Source: CAZTDD01 sp964612675 | GTDB taxonomy: Bacteria > Hinthialibacterota > Hinthialibacteria > Hinthialibacterales > JAKPRU01 | DNA length: 64,000 nucleotides | Direction of reading: 5' to 3' | Assembly (NCBI GenBank): GCA_964612675.1 | Contig: CAZTDD010000003.1 | Location: 62,001 to 126,000 of the forward strand | In this document: positions 27,701 through 40,500 of the stretch, piece by piece | Layout: every line of letters starts with the position of its first letter | Numbering within the stretch: position 1 is the stretch's first letter | The notes under the pieces: model-generated | Database searches by the model: none | What the model was told of the DNA's origin: nothing | The model's input: the letters and a program-made list of their open reading frames with translations, nothing else | Translations under genes and position numbers: made by a program

Positions 27701-28377
27701 TGCCCGCAACCAGTATCAACTGGGGACCGTGGGCTGAAGTAGGAATGGCCGCCGATGTCGAGGGGGACCGGTTTGCCTCCCAGGGAATGCAAGAGATCCA
27801 GCCGGACTCCGCTTTGCAGGTGTTGAAAACGACACTGGAGAAAGACTTTGTTCAACCTTGTGTGGTTCAAGCCGATTGGGCGGCGTATGCCGAGCGCCAT
27901 GGACTTTCGCTCTCTACCGGGCTCTTTTCGGCGTTGGTCGCCGATACGAATATCTCGGATTCTCCGAGCGCTCAGAAAACGCACAACGAAGGTGTCATCG
28001 AAAAACTCCGCACGGAAATACCCGGCAAAAGACGAGACGTACTCCTTCAGTTTCTACAGAGTGTGGCATTGGATGTTCTTGGATATGGCGAATCGGAGCG
28101 AATCGCACCGGACGAACCGCTGGTCTCGCAGGGCTTTGATTCGCTTATGTCTGTGGATATGAGAAATCGACTGGGCAAAGAACTCGGTCAGACTCTGCCT
28201 GCCTCCCTGTTGTTCGATTATCCAACTCTCGATAGAATCGCGGACTATGTTCTGGCCGATGTTATCGAGTTGGATGAACCACAAGATGGTGTCACTCAAT
28301 CCCCTGTGCCGGAGCCGGAAACCTCACCGGAATCCGTCCTGAAGGAGATAGATGAGCTGTTGACTTCGTCGTCCTAG
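21730..28377 (+). CDS. Fully reducing type I PKS, KS-AT-DH-ER-KR-ACP
   Basis: Complete reducing module of 2215 residues. It starts with a coiled-coil docking helix (LKKTYIALKKTQKKLEDLE). The KS has C204. The AT has S660 in GHSIGE and the malonyl-type motif HAFHS. The DH shows both parts of its site: H969 in HVIFGKIISP (HxxxGxxxxP) and D1138 in DSLLQ (DxxxQ). The ER has the NADPH loop HAGAGGVGMAA near 1628-1640. The KR has GGMGALG, S1959 and Y1972, with an LDD motif typical of B-type (D-hydroxyl) ketoreductases. The ACP has S2138. No methyltransferase is present, so each pass adds an unbranched saturated two-carbon unit. The C-terminal tail ESVLKEIDELL looks like a docking helix. Iterative use is possible but cannot be read from sequence. 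Confidence 0.94.
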   Translation: MSETDVLKKTYIALKKTQKKLEDLESSLKEPLAVIGMGCRLPGGADDPNKFWTFLESGGDASVPVPEDRWDADQYCDPAKDAPGKTHAYQANFLKVSVDEFDSQFFSISGREAQSLDPQQRLLLEITWEAMEDAGLDANTLSGSRTGVYIGISSDDYTQSHRHSGNNELIDGYSLTGTCFAPAAGRIAYTFGFEGPCIAVDTACSSSLVALHVACQGLRRKESDLAVVGGVNLILSPIFHICSTKLGTISPDGRCKTFDASADGYGRGEGCGILLLKRLSDAIADGDRIHALIRGTAVNQDGKSNGLTAPNGLAQQKVIRAALEDAGVTPADINYIEAHGTGTPLGDPIEVEALVKVLQEGRPAGNPVLLGSAKTNIGHLEAAAGVAGLLKVIQCLRHEQISPHLHFNNPSPYIAWDELPVQVTKQLTPWPRNDNRRRAGISSFGFSGTNAHAIVEEAPLATGSFVNGQSIGQEPDRPVQLLPLSAKNEDALKESARRYADYLDERTDSALGDICYTAGTGRSHFNHRIAVQGSSHHEVRDGLNAYLDGKRSRSLSMGTGTNRNPQVAFLFTGQGSQYVGMGRSLYKTQPVFRAAVETCDKLFSDRLDRSIIDLIYSDKADEDSLAQTQYTQPAIFTIQYALSCLWDSWGIKPDFVSGHSIGEYAGACIAGVLSLEDAVKLVAARGQLMQSLPAGGAMAAVFAGEADLLSFVESKSTELSIAALNAPGSAVISGKAETVAEVVGCLKKKGISARELNVSHAFHSPLMEPILESFRDVASKVTYMPAQLPLVSTVTGKKATAGDLASAEYWTRQIRQAVRFQAAAETLSEEGANVFLELGALPTLTGLAARTLSPDEHLFFPSLKKGEEDWNILLKSVGDLYVNNVDVDWRGFDEPYVRQKTDIPSYPFQRKRYYMPPIFDTRASGAGLALSKDTHPYLGQRITSPGLGDGTVLYQNVFTPDRPSFLAQHVIFGKIISPAAAHISMALSACQEILGKGTRQLEEVEFTQPLVLDTDEERIVQVVVDQVKGEAPTFHLVSRSTTDDTASWKTHCSGRFQRPRVEDENNFPDLPSTDTLESRCPREMQPRDFYSYIETVGYTTGPDFQCIRRIQEGQNESVCRISASRRIDDVAIHPGLIDSLLQTVLPACAESAGAMLGDDNVLIPLHMGTVSVQGALTGELICYNHVSVQEGLVKSEISVWNDEGEFVLRIKDFLLKQTHRNTLYKEIREDEDDLFHFIEWIEPDRKALAGSADEKVGESNATFTVFADSGGFGDSLCSWLAKRDVKCLRIDEGKEFQRIDDTRFMVSPRDTGQIRQILDEWNRQGSPGVNHIVFSWGLDSTVPEHESYLTDEQERLCGMVLDVVHTVDELRLGDRTRLWLVTSNTQAVIPEDRILNPTAGTLWGFGRAIALERPELWGGIIDLDGDDSETTIQALVKSITPSDREDQLAIRHGGRCFVARLVKPGKRDSEQRASSNRLPVPEVDETQSYYLSVGERHTLDDLRFEIHPRRAPRPHEVEIRVHAAGLNFRDVLNALGQYPGDAGPMGFESTGTVISVGENVSDLNVGDAVIAMGSPGCIGSFITLDRALVARKPPEMSFEEAVTIPATFLTAGYALNTLAQLREGERVLIHAGAGGVGMAAVQLAKNVGAEIFATAGSEWKRDLLRSLGVQHVMNSRTVDFADEIKRITNGQGVDVVLNSLSGEFIAKSFSALAENGRFLEMGKIGIWDESHVRSLYPTVSYYPFDLAAVAREDPKLIGRIFEELMVEFRNGNLKPLPTTVFPLEEAPDAFRYMAQAKHVGKIVLSREEEIRRAIFSKEGIVRSDRTYLVTGGMGALGLLVAEWLVDEGARHLVLLGRSDPKPQVLERIGAMKEVGVDVTIAKGDVSLREDVDRVFAEIRETIPPVAGIIHAAGVLDDGMIAEQTWDRFRTVMAPKVAGAWNLHAATERDSLDFLVFFSSVASINGNLGQSNYASANAFLDAMAHYRRKRGLPATSINWGPWAEVGMAADVEGDRFASQGMQEIQPDSALQVLKTTLEKDFVQPCVVQADWAAYAERHGLSLSTGLFSALVADTNISDSPSAQKTHNEGVIEKLRTEIPGKRRDVLLQFLQSVALDVLGYGESERIAPDEPLVSQGFDSLMSVDMRNRLGKELGQTLPASLLFDYPTLDRIADYVLADVIELDEPQDGVTQSPVPEPETSPESVLKEIDELLTSSS

Positions 28378-28519
28378 CCGGAATGACTGACTTTGTTTCA
28401 ACCAAACGATTTTTGCATCGGGGTATGCATGGGTTGGATCAACGCTATGGATCGTGCGGCATTTCAATTTGACTTTTGAGTACCGTGACTCACCGCCTTC
28501 GGTATGAGAGGTATGTGGT

Positions 28520-31500
28520 ATGGAGCAGTCTTCCGATCAGAAATACGTCGAGGCTTTGCGAAAAGCTTCCGACAAAATCAAAGAGCTTCTTGCTGAAAAC
28601 GAGGCGCTGAAACACACTGAACCCATCGCAATCGTCGGCATGGCGTGCCGTTTCCCAGGTGGGTGCGATACGCCGGAAAAATTCTGGGATATGCTGAAAG
28701 AAGGGAGAGACACAGTCTCGGAAATCCCTTCGCAGCGCTGGGATACCGGTGCGTTCTATGACAGCGATCCCAACACACCGGGCAAAATGTACACACGCTC
28801 CGGTGCGTTCATGGATGACGTTGACTGTTTTGATGCGGGGTTCTTTGGGATTACACCGAAAGAGGCCGAGTCGATCGATCCTCAGCAGCGAATTTTGCTC
28901 GAAACTTGCTGGGAGTCTCTTGAAAACGCCGGACTGAACATCCCCAAGCTTCGCGGCAGTCGCACCGGTGTTTTTATCGGTTTATCGAATTACGATTACA
29001 TCCAATCTCACATTCACTCGGGGGACCCGAATCGAATAACCCCGCACTCCGGCAGCGGTGTTATGTTCAGCACCACCGCTGGACGCGTGTCCTATTTCTT
29101 CGATTTTCATGGCCCCTGCATGACAGTCGATACGGCTTGTTCTTCCTCGCTTGTTTCTCTTCATCTCGCGGCAATCAGTCTTCAAAAAGGCGAGTCCGAC
29201 CTGGCACTTGCGGGCGGCGTAAACCTTTTGCTTTCACCCGATAGTTTCGTGGCGATGTGCAAAGTGAACGCTTTGTCCCCGGACGGTCGTTGCAGGGCGT
29301 TCGATAACAACGCCCGCGGATACGGCCGCGGTGAGGGATGCGGTTTGGTCGTCCTGAAAAGACTGTCCGATGCTCGGCGCGACGGTGACAACATCCTTGC
29401 GGTGATCAAAGGCTCCGCTGTAAATCATGACGGCCGCAGCAACGGACTCACCGCCCCCAACGGACCGGCGCAACGAGACGTCATCTCAAAAGCGCTCTCC
29501 GTGGCGGGCATCTCGGCGGATCAAGTGGATTACGTAGAAGCCCACGGAACCGGCACGATTCTCGGCGATCCCATTGAAGCGAACGCGCTCCAACTCGTAT
29601 ACGGGCAAGATCGTTCCGACGAAAGAAAACTCCTGATCGGGTCGGTGAAGACAAATATCGGCCATACCGAGGCGGCGGCGGGTATCGCGGGCGTACTGAA
29701 AACGGTTCTTTCGTTCCAACATGGGAAAATCCCGCCAAGCCTACACTTCGACACGCCCAATGAGCACATCGCGTGGAATGAGATGAACATTCGAGTCGCC
29801 GATTCGCTTCTTGATTGGCCTAACGTGGGGCGGCCCCGCGTCGCCGGAATCAGCTCATTCGGATTGAGTGGCACGAATGCCCACGTTCTCATCCAGGAAA
29901 CTTCTTTGGCGGCCCCAGACCTTTTCGCGGAACTGGGGGAGGAAGAAGAGGTCTCGTACGAGCGTCCATTGCATACTCTTCCCTTATCGGCTTTGACAGA
30001 GGACGCCTTGCGCGATTACGGCAAGAAATACCGCCAATATCTCCGCGCAGACAAGGAATCCACTCTTGCTGATATCGCATATAGCGCCGGGAACCGGCAC
30101 CATTTCCGTCATCGTCTGGCGTTGCTCGGTTCTTCGAAAGAGGAGATATGTGAAGGGCTGGACGCGTATCTCGAAGAAAGATCGGCGCCCAATGTGATTC
30201 TGCGGAAACACGAGGATGCAATTGGCAAGCAAGGAATTGTATTTCTTTTCACAGGACAAGGATCTCAATACATTGGTATGGGACGGCAGCTGTATGAGAC
30301 GCAACCAGTCTTCCGGGAGGCCATGATCCGCTGCGATGCGTGCCTTCAACCGTACCTTCATCAATCGCTTATCAAACTCATTTACGGAGACGAGGCCGAT
30401 GAAGCCGCTTTGAATCAAACGGCTGTAACGCAGCCCGCTCTCTTCGCTTTTGAATACTGTCTCGCCGCACTATGGCGCTCCTGGGGAATCAAACCCGCGG
30501 CCGTTATAGGACACAGCGTGGGAGAGTACGCTGCCGGAGTGGTGGCAGGTGTGTTTTCGATGGAAGACGGACTTCGGTTGGCTGCCGAACGGGCTGACCA
30601 AATGCAGGCTCTGCCCGCGGGCGGCGCGATGGCGGCTGTTTTCGCACCGGAAGAAACCGTCAAACCGATTCTCGACGAATACGATCATCGGATTTCTATC
30701 GCAGCGTTTAACGCTCCGGAACGGATCACCATTTCAGGCGAAGAGGACGCCGTCGCGAGCGCATTAAAGACGTTGGAACAACAGGGCGTACAACACAAGC
30801 GACTCAGAGTATCGCATGCGTTTCATTCTCATCTGATCGCACCCATTCTCGATAGTTTTGGGCGTGAAGTATCTACAGCGTCTTTGTCTCAACCCAATTT
30901 ACCTTTCTATTCCACCGTTACCGGTACTCATATCGCGCCGCAGGAGGCAAGTTCATCGAAGTATTGGACCGAGCAAATTCTGAAACCCGTTAAATATCAA
31001 CAGGCAGTCACAGCGGCGGCCGACGACGGATACAACGTGTTTCTCGATATCGGCCCGAGTAACACCCTCACATCTCTCGCCCGCTTGTGTCTTTCGGGAA
31101 AAGAGACGCTGCTGCTTCATTCGCTTCGCAAAGATGGCGACGATTGGCGCAACATCCTGGATACTCTGGGGCACCTGTACGCACACGGTATCGAGATCGA
31201 CTGGGCGGGATTCGATTCACCGTACCACAGACGAAAAGTGTCTGTGCCCACATATCCATTCCAGCGCGGACGTTATTGGCTGGATCTCTGCCCGACCCGA
31301 CAGACTGGAGGCCGTTCTACCACGACTGAGCCGGAAGGAGTACCCATGAATGAGAAACTACCCGACAGATCCGAACTTGACTCGGTGAGTCCTGGGAACG
31401 TTTCGGAATCAAATCACCGGGAACTCGTTTTGAACGAGGTAACCGGTTTTATTTCGGAGATCAGCGGTTTCCGTGCTTCCGACATTGGTCCGAGCAGCCA

Positions 31501-34500
31501 TGTTCTCGAACTTGGTTTGGATTCTTTGATGCTCTCGAAATTGAGTCAACAAATCCAAGCCCGTTACGGTTTAACGTTGAAAGCGGCACGATTCTTCCAG
31601 GATCTGGGATGTGTATGCGACCTCACCGATTACGTTGTCGAGAACGCGACAATCCTCGAACCGCTATCGACGGATACACGCCACCCAACAATGGACGCCG
31701 CTCAGTCAACTTCCACGCCGTCGCTCCCTGCCGGGCCGGTCTCCTCACAAGGCGGACACACACCCGATCCGTCGCAGAGTGACACTCTGCTCGCACTGAT
31801 GAGGCAGCAACTGGACCAGATATCTCAAGTCGCCACGCAAAACATACAAACGATTACGGATTTTGCACGCCAACAGCTTGCTCATTTCGAAGGACACACG
31901 GCTCTGCCTCAACAGAGACAACCTGTTGCCGACACTACGAGCCGGGCCAAGCAGCGCCTTCCAGAGAGTACGCCTCGTGCAGCTGCACAGTCGGAACGTA
32001 AACCGGGCCGCGTGAACTATCGGGCAGTTAATCTTGGATCGAGCGGATCCATGACGGAAGACCAGCAGAAATTCGTTGACGATGTCGTTCGCCGAGTCGT
32101 AGAACGGACTCCCCGCTCCAAAGAGATGACGGCTCAGTCACGGCCTGTCCTGGCCGACTGGAAGCACACACTTTCTTTTTGGTCCCAGCTAAAAGAGGCG
32201 AAATACCCGATTGTTTCCTCTCGATCGGATGGTCCGCGTTTCTGGGACGTTGACGATAATGAATACATCGACGTTGCTATGGGAATGGGAGTCCACTTCT
32301 TCGGTCATCGCCCGCCGTTCATTTTGGACGCTCTTCAGAAGCAAATGGCGGAAGGCGTCGAACTCGGTACTCAATGCGATCTTACGGCTGATGTGGCGAA
32401 ATTACTGAATGAGTTGACGGGAGTGGAACGGGTCGCGTTCAGCAATACCGGCTCGGAAGCGGTCATGGTAGCGTTGCGGCTGGCTCGCGCCGCCACAGGC
32501 CGAAACAAGATTGTCATATTTAAGAACTCCTACCACGGCATCTTCGACGGCGTACTGGCAGCGGATGTCGGTGGAGAAATCGAGCCCATCGGTCCCGGAA
32601 CGCCGCGCAACATGGTCGAGGATGTTGTGGTACTGGACTACGATTCCGAGGAATCATTGAAGACGATTTCAGCGCAGGCCAATGATTTGGCTGCGGTGTT
32701 GGTTGAACCCGTTCAGAGCCGTAACCCGGACCTCCAACCTCACGCGTTTCTCCGTAAACTGCGTCGACTGACAGCAGACAACGGTGTCGCCCTTATCTTC
32801 GATGAGATGATCACCGGTTTCCGGATTCACCCGGGCGGTGCGCAGGCCTGGTTCGGTATAGACGCTGACATCGTGGCCTACGGGAAAATCGTGGGGGGAG
32901 GGCTGCCCATTGGTGTTATCGGTGGAAAGGCGAAATTTCTCGATTACATCGACGGCGGTGTGTGGGAGTACGGCGATACCTCAGGACCCGGTTCCGATAT
33001 GATTTATTATGGCGGAACTTTCTGCCGCAATCCTATGACGATGGCCGCCGCTTATGCCGCTCTTCTGAGACTCAAGGAAGCCGGTACTTCGCTTCAGGAG
33101 GAACTCAACCGGAAGACAACTGAATTCTGCAACTCTCTCAACTATTGGTTCGAACGGGAGAGAGTGCCCATGCGGGTGAAGCATTTTGCTTCCCAGTGGC
33201 GCATCGTACCGCTGGGGGACAACGATCTTCTTCATCCCATCGAGATGGAACTCCTTTATCTACTGATGATGCTGCGAGGGATCTACACATGGGAACGGCG
33301 CATATCCTTCTTCTCCACGGCGCACACCGAGGAAGATATCGAACAGGTCCTTACCGGCATCAAAGACAGCGTCAACGAGATTCGTGCCGCGGGATTTTCT
33401 TTCGAGTCCCCGGAGGACACTCCCGTCAGGTTCTCTCCTCCGTCCTCGATCCAACGTCGGCTCTATGCTCTCGCTCAGCGGCCGGGCGGAGAGCGGCCCT
33501 ACCATCTCCCGAATTCGTTTTGGATCGACGGGCCTCTGGACGTCGATAAACTGGAAAGCTGTTTTGCGGAGATCATCAAACGGCACGAAAGTCTACGGAC
33601 GACTTTCCAAGTCATTGACGGCGACCTTGTTCAACACATTCTCGACGAACCACGGTTCTTTATCGAACGATACGAATGCGGTGAGGATGAGGTGAAGGCA
33701 ATCGAAAATCGTTTCTTGAGACCTTTCGATTTGTCGAAAGCGCCTCTGTTGCGAATCGCAGCGATCAGATTGGAGCGCAACAAACACGTCCTTCTCGCTG
33801 ATGCCCACCACATCGCTGTCGACGGTCTCTCTTCCAACGTCATTGCCGAGGAATTGATGGCCCTCTACGAGGGGCGTCTACTCCCGCCGGTCGAAGTTCA
33901 ATTCCGCGATGGCATTTCCATATTGAGTGAGGCTCTCACTCCTCAGCGAAGAGCCGAATTGGAAACATTCTGGCGCGAACAACTGAGCGGAACGCTTCCC
34001 ATTTTGGCGCTGCCCGAGGACTACCCCAGACCGCCCGAACCTTCGTTTAATGGCGACCATGTATTCCGGAAAATCGAGCCCGCGATGACCAGGCGGCTTC
34101 GCTCCTTGGCGAAGGAGACCGGGACGTCGCTCTACATGGTTATCCTTGCTGCGTACTTCACTCTCCTCCATCGATTAACCGGTCAGGATGATGTGCTCGT
34201 GGGAGCCCCTTCCTCGGGAAGAGACGATGTGCGGCTTCGAGATGCCGTTGGGATGTTCGTAAACACCTTTGTCATCCGTTGTCATCCTGAGGCACAGCTT
34301 TCCTTTGTCGAATTCCTCCGCTCCGTGAAGGACACATGCACACGGGCCTATGATCATCAAGATTATCCGTTTAAAAAAGCAGCGGAACTGAATCAATCGC
34401 GCCCCAAAGACCGCAACGCAATCTTCGATACGATGCTGTCCTATGAAAATGCGGATGCCCGTTCCTTCGATATCAAAGACCTTACGTTCACCACGCGCGA

Positions 34501-37500
34501 CATTCACGTTCGCGGCGCGATGTTCGACTTCAGTCTTGATATCATTGAAGAGAAAGAGGCCCTTCGCCTCGACTTCCAGTTTGCAACCGACCTCTTCTCT
34601 AGAGAGACCGTTGAGCGGTGGTCTCAGCAGTTCGTACGAATCCTCGACAGCGTTATTGAATCGCACGAGCGGCGCTTGGCGGATATTCCGCTGCTCGGCT
34701 CGACGGAGCTCGAACAGCTTGACGCCTGGAATGATACACACGCCGCCTATCCAGCCGATAAGACAATTGTCAATCTGTTTGAGCAACAAGTCGAAAGCAC
34801 ACCGGACAATATTGCGATTGTTTCCGACGACACTGCGCTTACCTATCGCGAGCTGAACGCCGACGCGAATCGTATCGCTCACGCTCTTCAGGAAAAGCAC
34901 AGCGTTCGACCCGGTGAGTTTGTCGGCGTCCTTCTCGACCGCTCGGAACGAACGATCGTAACCCTTTTGGGGATTGTCAAAGCAGGTGCTGTCTATGTGC
35001 CGATGGATGCGGAGTATCCGGCTGAACGATTGGAATTCATGACACAAGACAGCGGGTGTCGTCTGATCGTCACAACAAGCGCTCACGCTGATTCTCTGCC
35101 GCCCATTCTGAAAGACAAGTCTGTCGATATCAAAACTCTTCGTTCGGAGAACGATTCGAATCCTGCTGCTTCTGTTGAACCGGACCAACCCATCTACGTG
35201 ATCTATACCTCCGGCTCGACCGGCAAGCCCAAGGGATGCCTTGTGACGCATCGGAATGTTGTGCGCCTCATGAAGAACGAACGACACAACTTCGATTTCA
35301 ACGAGTCGGACGTGTGGGTGGTGGCGCATTCATTCTGTTTTGATTTTTCTGTTTGGGAAATGTATGGCGCGCTGCTTTATGGGGGGCGGGTCGTTGTTGC
35401 TCGTAAAGAAGACGTTCAAGACACGGATGTTTTCCTTGAGTTGATACGGACGCACCGGGTTACCGTCCTCAATCAGACACCCGGCGCATTCTATAACCTG
35501 ATCGATTCTGAACTGAAACAGACGGTACATGCGCTCGCCGATCATCTGCGGTATGTGATTTTTGGCGGCGACCGCCTGGAACCTGCGATGTTGCAGCGGT
35601 GGGCGGACATCTATCCGCTTTCTGATATTGCGCTCATTAACATGTACGGCATTACGGAAACGACCGTCCACGTAACGTATCACCGGCTTTCCGAAGAAGA
35701 CATTCATGCGGGTACCGGGAAGAGCCCGATCGGTCGGCCGATCACAGAGACGACTGTTTATGTATGCGATTCGTTTATGCAACGGCAATCGATTGGAGTA
35801 GTCGGTGAATTGTACGTAGGTGGTTCCGGGGTCTGCAAAGGCTATTTGAACCGACTCGAACTGACCCGAGAGCGTTTTGTTCCCAGTCCGTTTCGAGAAA
35901 ACGAAACGCTTTACCGAACAGGCGATTTGGGACGGCGGCTGCCCGATGGATCGTTGGAATACCTGGGACGCAACGACGACCAGGTACAGATCCGAGGCTA
36001 TCGAATCGAACCGGCTGAAATTGCAAACCGACTTCTTCAGCACCCGGATATTCAAAAGGCGGTGATTCTCCCGAGAGAAGCGAATCGAGGCGTTTATGAA
36101 CTCATTGCGTATTTTACAGCCGACAAGCCGCTGGATAGCCTCGTTCTGCGCCAATATTTGTCCTCACACCTCCCCTCCTACATGCTCCCTTCGTACTTCA
36201 TCCAGCTCGATGAATTCCCGCTAACACCAAATGGGAAGGTCGACAAGGCAGCGCTTCCATCGCCGGATACGGTGGAACTCGACACGGGGACCGAATTTGC
36301 TGCACCGCGCAATCCAGTGGAAGAAACACTTGTCGCAGTTTGGAAAGAGGTCTTAGGTGTCGAGCGTGTCGGTATCCACGACAGCTACTTCGCTCTAGGC
36401 GGCGACTCGATCAAAGCGATTCAAGTGGCCAGTCGGCTCTACCGCGCCGGACTCAAAATAGAGGTCGGTCAGATACTCCAAGGACAGACCATTGCGGCAA
36501 TAACGACCTCGGTTCGAGAGACGAAATCGGCGGATTCACGCAAAGCCGATGAGCGGACTCGAACCACCGCCGAACGCTCGGAATTGACGCAAATCCAACG
36601 TTGGTTCTTCGAAGAACACCGCACGGAACGTCATCACTACAACAACGCCGCACTGCTTACTCCTAAAAAACGACTGGAAACAGCCCCTCTGCGGAAAGCC
36701 CTCACCGCGATTCAGGAACATCACGAAGAGCTGCGAATGCGGTTTCAGATGGAGGGAGATAGGATCGTCCAAGAGATCAATCCCTCTCTCATATACGCCT
36801 GGTTCGAGGTGGTCGATCTATGCGATGAAGCAGACGAGGCAGCGGCCTTGGACGCACATGCCGGACGGATTCAGGGATCGCTCGATCTCGCTTCAGGACC
36901 CTTAATGAAATCCGTTCTCTATAATCTGAAAGATGGACAACGGATACTATTGGTGATCCATCACTTGGTGGTCGATGCCGTTTCCTGGCGGATCATTATC
37001 GAGGATCTCACAACCGCGTATCGCCAGGCTGTCCGTAACGAACCGATTGCTTTACCCGTGAAGTCCGATTCGTATACCCATTGGGCCGAAATCCAGAGAG
37101 AATATGCATCAAGATCCGATCTCCTGAAGGAAAAACCGTATTGGGCGGCTGTCGAGTCTGCTCCCTATAAGCCGATTCCGCGCGATTTCGATTACGGTAA
37201 GAACGTTTACGGCGATTGTGAGTATAAGCATGTCTACCTCACCGAAGAGGAGACACAAGCGGTACTCACATCAACCAATCATATCCTCCGTGCCGAAATC
37301 GACGACGTTTTAGTTACCGCTCTGGCGCGGGCGGTCAAAAACTGGACCGGTTTTGGAACGATCCGTCTTCAGCAGGAACTGCACGGCCGTGAAATGATTT
37401 CCGAGGACGTGGATGTCAGCCGGACAGTCGGCTGGTTTACCACCATGCCGCCGTCTGTGATCGATTTGGAAAACACGGATGATGTCTTCCGGCAGGTTTC

Positions 37501-40500
37501 CATCGTGAAAGACACACTGCGCAGAATGCCACGCAAAGGTATCGGATATTCTATCCTCCGATATGTTACGCCGTCCAATCTCAAAGAAGACGTTCAATTT
37601 GCGCCTATTCCGGAGGTCAGCATCAACTATTTGGGGCAGTTTGATGCAGACCTCGGGAATCTGTTTTCTGCCGCCTCGGAACCGACGGGACGCGAGTGGG
37701 GGAACGATACCGAGCGTACAAATGTGTTTGAGTTTGAAGGCATCGTTGTAGACGGTCGGTTGAGATTGACTCTTCTTTACAATCAACGTCTTCACAAGCC
37801 GGAGACGGCTCTTCATGTACTGAATCTGTTTAGAGAATGCCTGCTGGAGATTCTTGTGCATTGTGCGGATGCTGAAACTGTCGTGGTTGCGCCAACCGAT
37901 TTCACGTATTCCGAACTCCGTCTTGATGAATTCCAAGCCGTTTTGAATGAAGTGGGTATGTTGGCGGACGATATCGAAGACATCATGCCCCTCACCCCGA
38001 TGCAGGAGGGAATGCTGTACCACAGTTTGGCTGAGGAAGGCACCAATGCCTATTTCAGTCAATGGCTTTTCGAGATCTCGGGCGATTTGGATCTTAATAC
38101 GTTTTCAGAGAGCTGGACCGATGTTGCGAAGCGACATCAAGTTTTGCGCACGGCCTTTGTCGCTGACTGCTCAGAACGTCCGGTGCAGGTAATCTTGAAG
38201 CAGCGAAGTGTCGACTTTGAGTACCACGACATCCGAGATCAGTCGGAGGCGGAACAGAAGAAACGGATTGACGCCTTCTGCGCGGAGGATCGTTCTCGTA
38301 AAAGAGACCTGGCGAAAGACGTGCTCATGCAAGTGACCGTCTTTCGATTGAACAATCAAACACATACGGTCGTACTGAGCTACCCGCATATTCTCATTGA
38401 CGGTTGGTCACAAACCGTTGTGGTAGAAGATCTGCTTGCGATTTATGAAGCTCGTGTTCTGGATCGAACGGTCGATCTTACACCGGTAGTATCCCAGCGC
38501 GAGTATATCGAGTGGCTCGAAGGCCGCGATTGGGAGGAATCTCGGAACTACTGGTCGCGTTATCTGGAGGGATACGAGAATCCGGTTGAAGTGCCTAGAG
38601 CAGTGGAAAGTGGACCCGACAAGAGTTTCTCCCTGGAGAGATACGAGTTCTGTTTGGACAACGAGGTGACCTCCCGATTGTCCGAACTGACCGTGAAACA
38701 TGGAGCAACCCTGAGCACGATTGTGCAGGCTGTTTGGGCGATCCTTATGGGGCGATACAACGGTTCGGATGATGTTCTCATCGGCGTCGTTCACGCGGGG
38801 CGTCCCCCTGAGGTTGAAGGGATTGAAAGACTTGTAGGACTTTTCCTTCGAACGATCCCTGTTCGTATTCGCATGGAAGACCATCAATCATTCGCCTCTT
38901 TGATTCATGACATTGGAAACGCCGCTCTCGATAGCGAACCCCATCAATACTTGCCTCTCATCGATATTCAGGCGCAGTCTCATTTAAGGGAGTCGCTGTT
39001 TGATCATGTCGTTGTTTTTGAGAATTACCCCTTGGCGGATATCTCGGAGGACGGCACCGCGAGTGATACGGGTTTTCGAGTTCTCAATCCGCGCGGGATC
39101 GAACAGATGCATTACCACTTTGGGCTGGAGGTCAACCCCGGGCAACAGTTGAGTATTGCCTTCGCGTATAACGGGAACGTACACACGAAAGAGCAAATCC
39201 ACCAATTCGAACGACACCTGCAAGCTTTGATCCACCGTGTCGTTGAAGACGATGACGTTCGCTTAGGCGACCTGAATATTGCTACAGAGCAGGAGTCGAT
39301 ACGGCTCGAAGACTCGGTGCCGACAACCTCCGTCCAAAAGACCGTACTTGATTTGTTCGACATCCAGGCAGCGGCAAAGCCGGACAAAATCGCTGCGGAA
39401 GATGCGCATGGATCTATCTCCTACGGTGAATTAGGCAGGAGATCGGAAATTCTGGCAAAGGCCCTTTGGGAACGCGGAATAAAACGCGATGTTCTTGTGG
39501 GGTTGTACCTCCGCAACGGTATCGACTTCCTGATTGGAATGTTGGCCATTCAAAAAGCTGGAGGAGTTTTCGTTCCCCTGGACGTTGACAGCCCCGGTAA
39601 AAGACTTCAGGCCATCCTCAATACAACCGACCCTGCTTTCGTGATTACAAACAGTGAGTTGGAAACGCCTCTGAAGACCGCGCTGGGTATGTTTGAACTA
39701 AACACTATACCCGAGTGGGTCGCTGTTATGGAATCGGCAAGTTCTGTGCGGCTTGAGAATTACCGCTCCGGCGAACAAACGAAGGTCGCAACGAGTGAGC
39801 CTGTTGAAATGCTATCGGATCGTCCTCGGGTGGAAGATGCCGCCTACGTTATGTTTACCTCCGGCTCCACAGGCGAGCCGAAAGCGATTCTTGGCGGTCA
39901 CGAAGGCCTCAGTCACTTTATCCAGTGGGAAACTCGCGAATTCGGGTTCGACGAAAATGTTCGCACAAGCAACCTGGCCCTTACGACCTTCGATGTCAGC
40001 CTTCGCGACATTTTCGTACCCCTCACCGTAGGCGGGACTGTCTGTATTCCGGACAGCGAAACCCGTGCCGACCCTTCGCTTCTTCTCAATTGGCTCGATA
40101 GGGCTCGCGTCAACGCTGTTCACATTGTTCCCAGCATCTTCCGTCTGTTACTGGACGAAATCGAGAAGGTGGAAACTAGAGATGACTTGCTGGAGACGTT
40201 GCATCATATTCTGTTGGCGGGCGAACCTTCTTTCGGCAAGGATATCCAGCGCTGGAGAGACTCCGTAGGAAACCGGGTACAATTCGTAAATCTGTACGGT
40301 CCTTCTGAGACTTCGCTCGCGAAGCTTTTCCATCGAATCGAACATGAACTTCCCGAAGCGAACCGTTGTGTTCCTTTGGGAGAACCAATCGATGGAACGC
40401 GCACGCTTATCCTCAAGAACAACCGTCTCGCCCCCACCGGCGCGATCGGTGAAATCTGTCTGCAGGTTCCTTTCCGATGCAAAGGCTATTACCGCGACCC

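Noticed and set aside
34175..36154. Long minus-strand frames (384 and 274 residues) inside the hybrid megasynthase
   Set aside because: They are antisense to the first adenylation domain and end of a condensation domain, whose motifs are fully intact on the plus strand.
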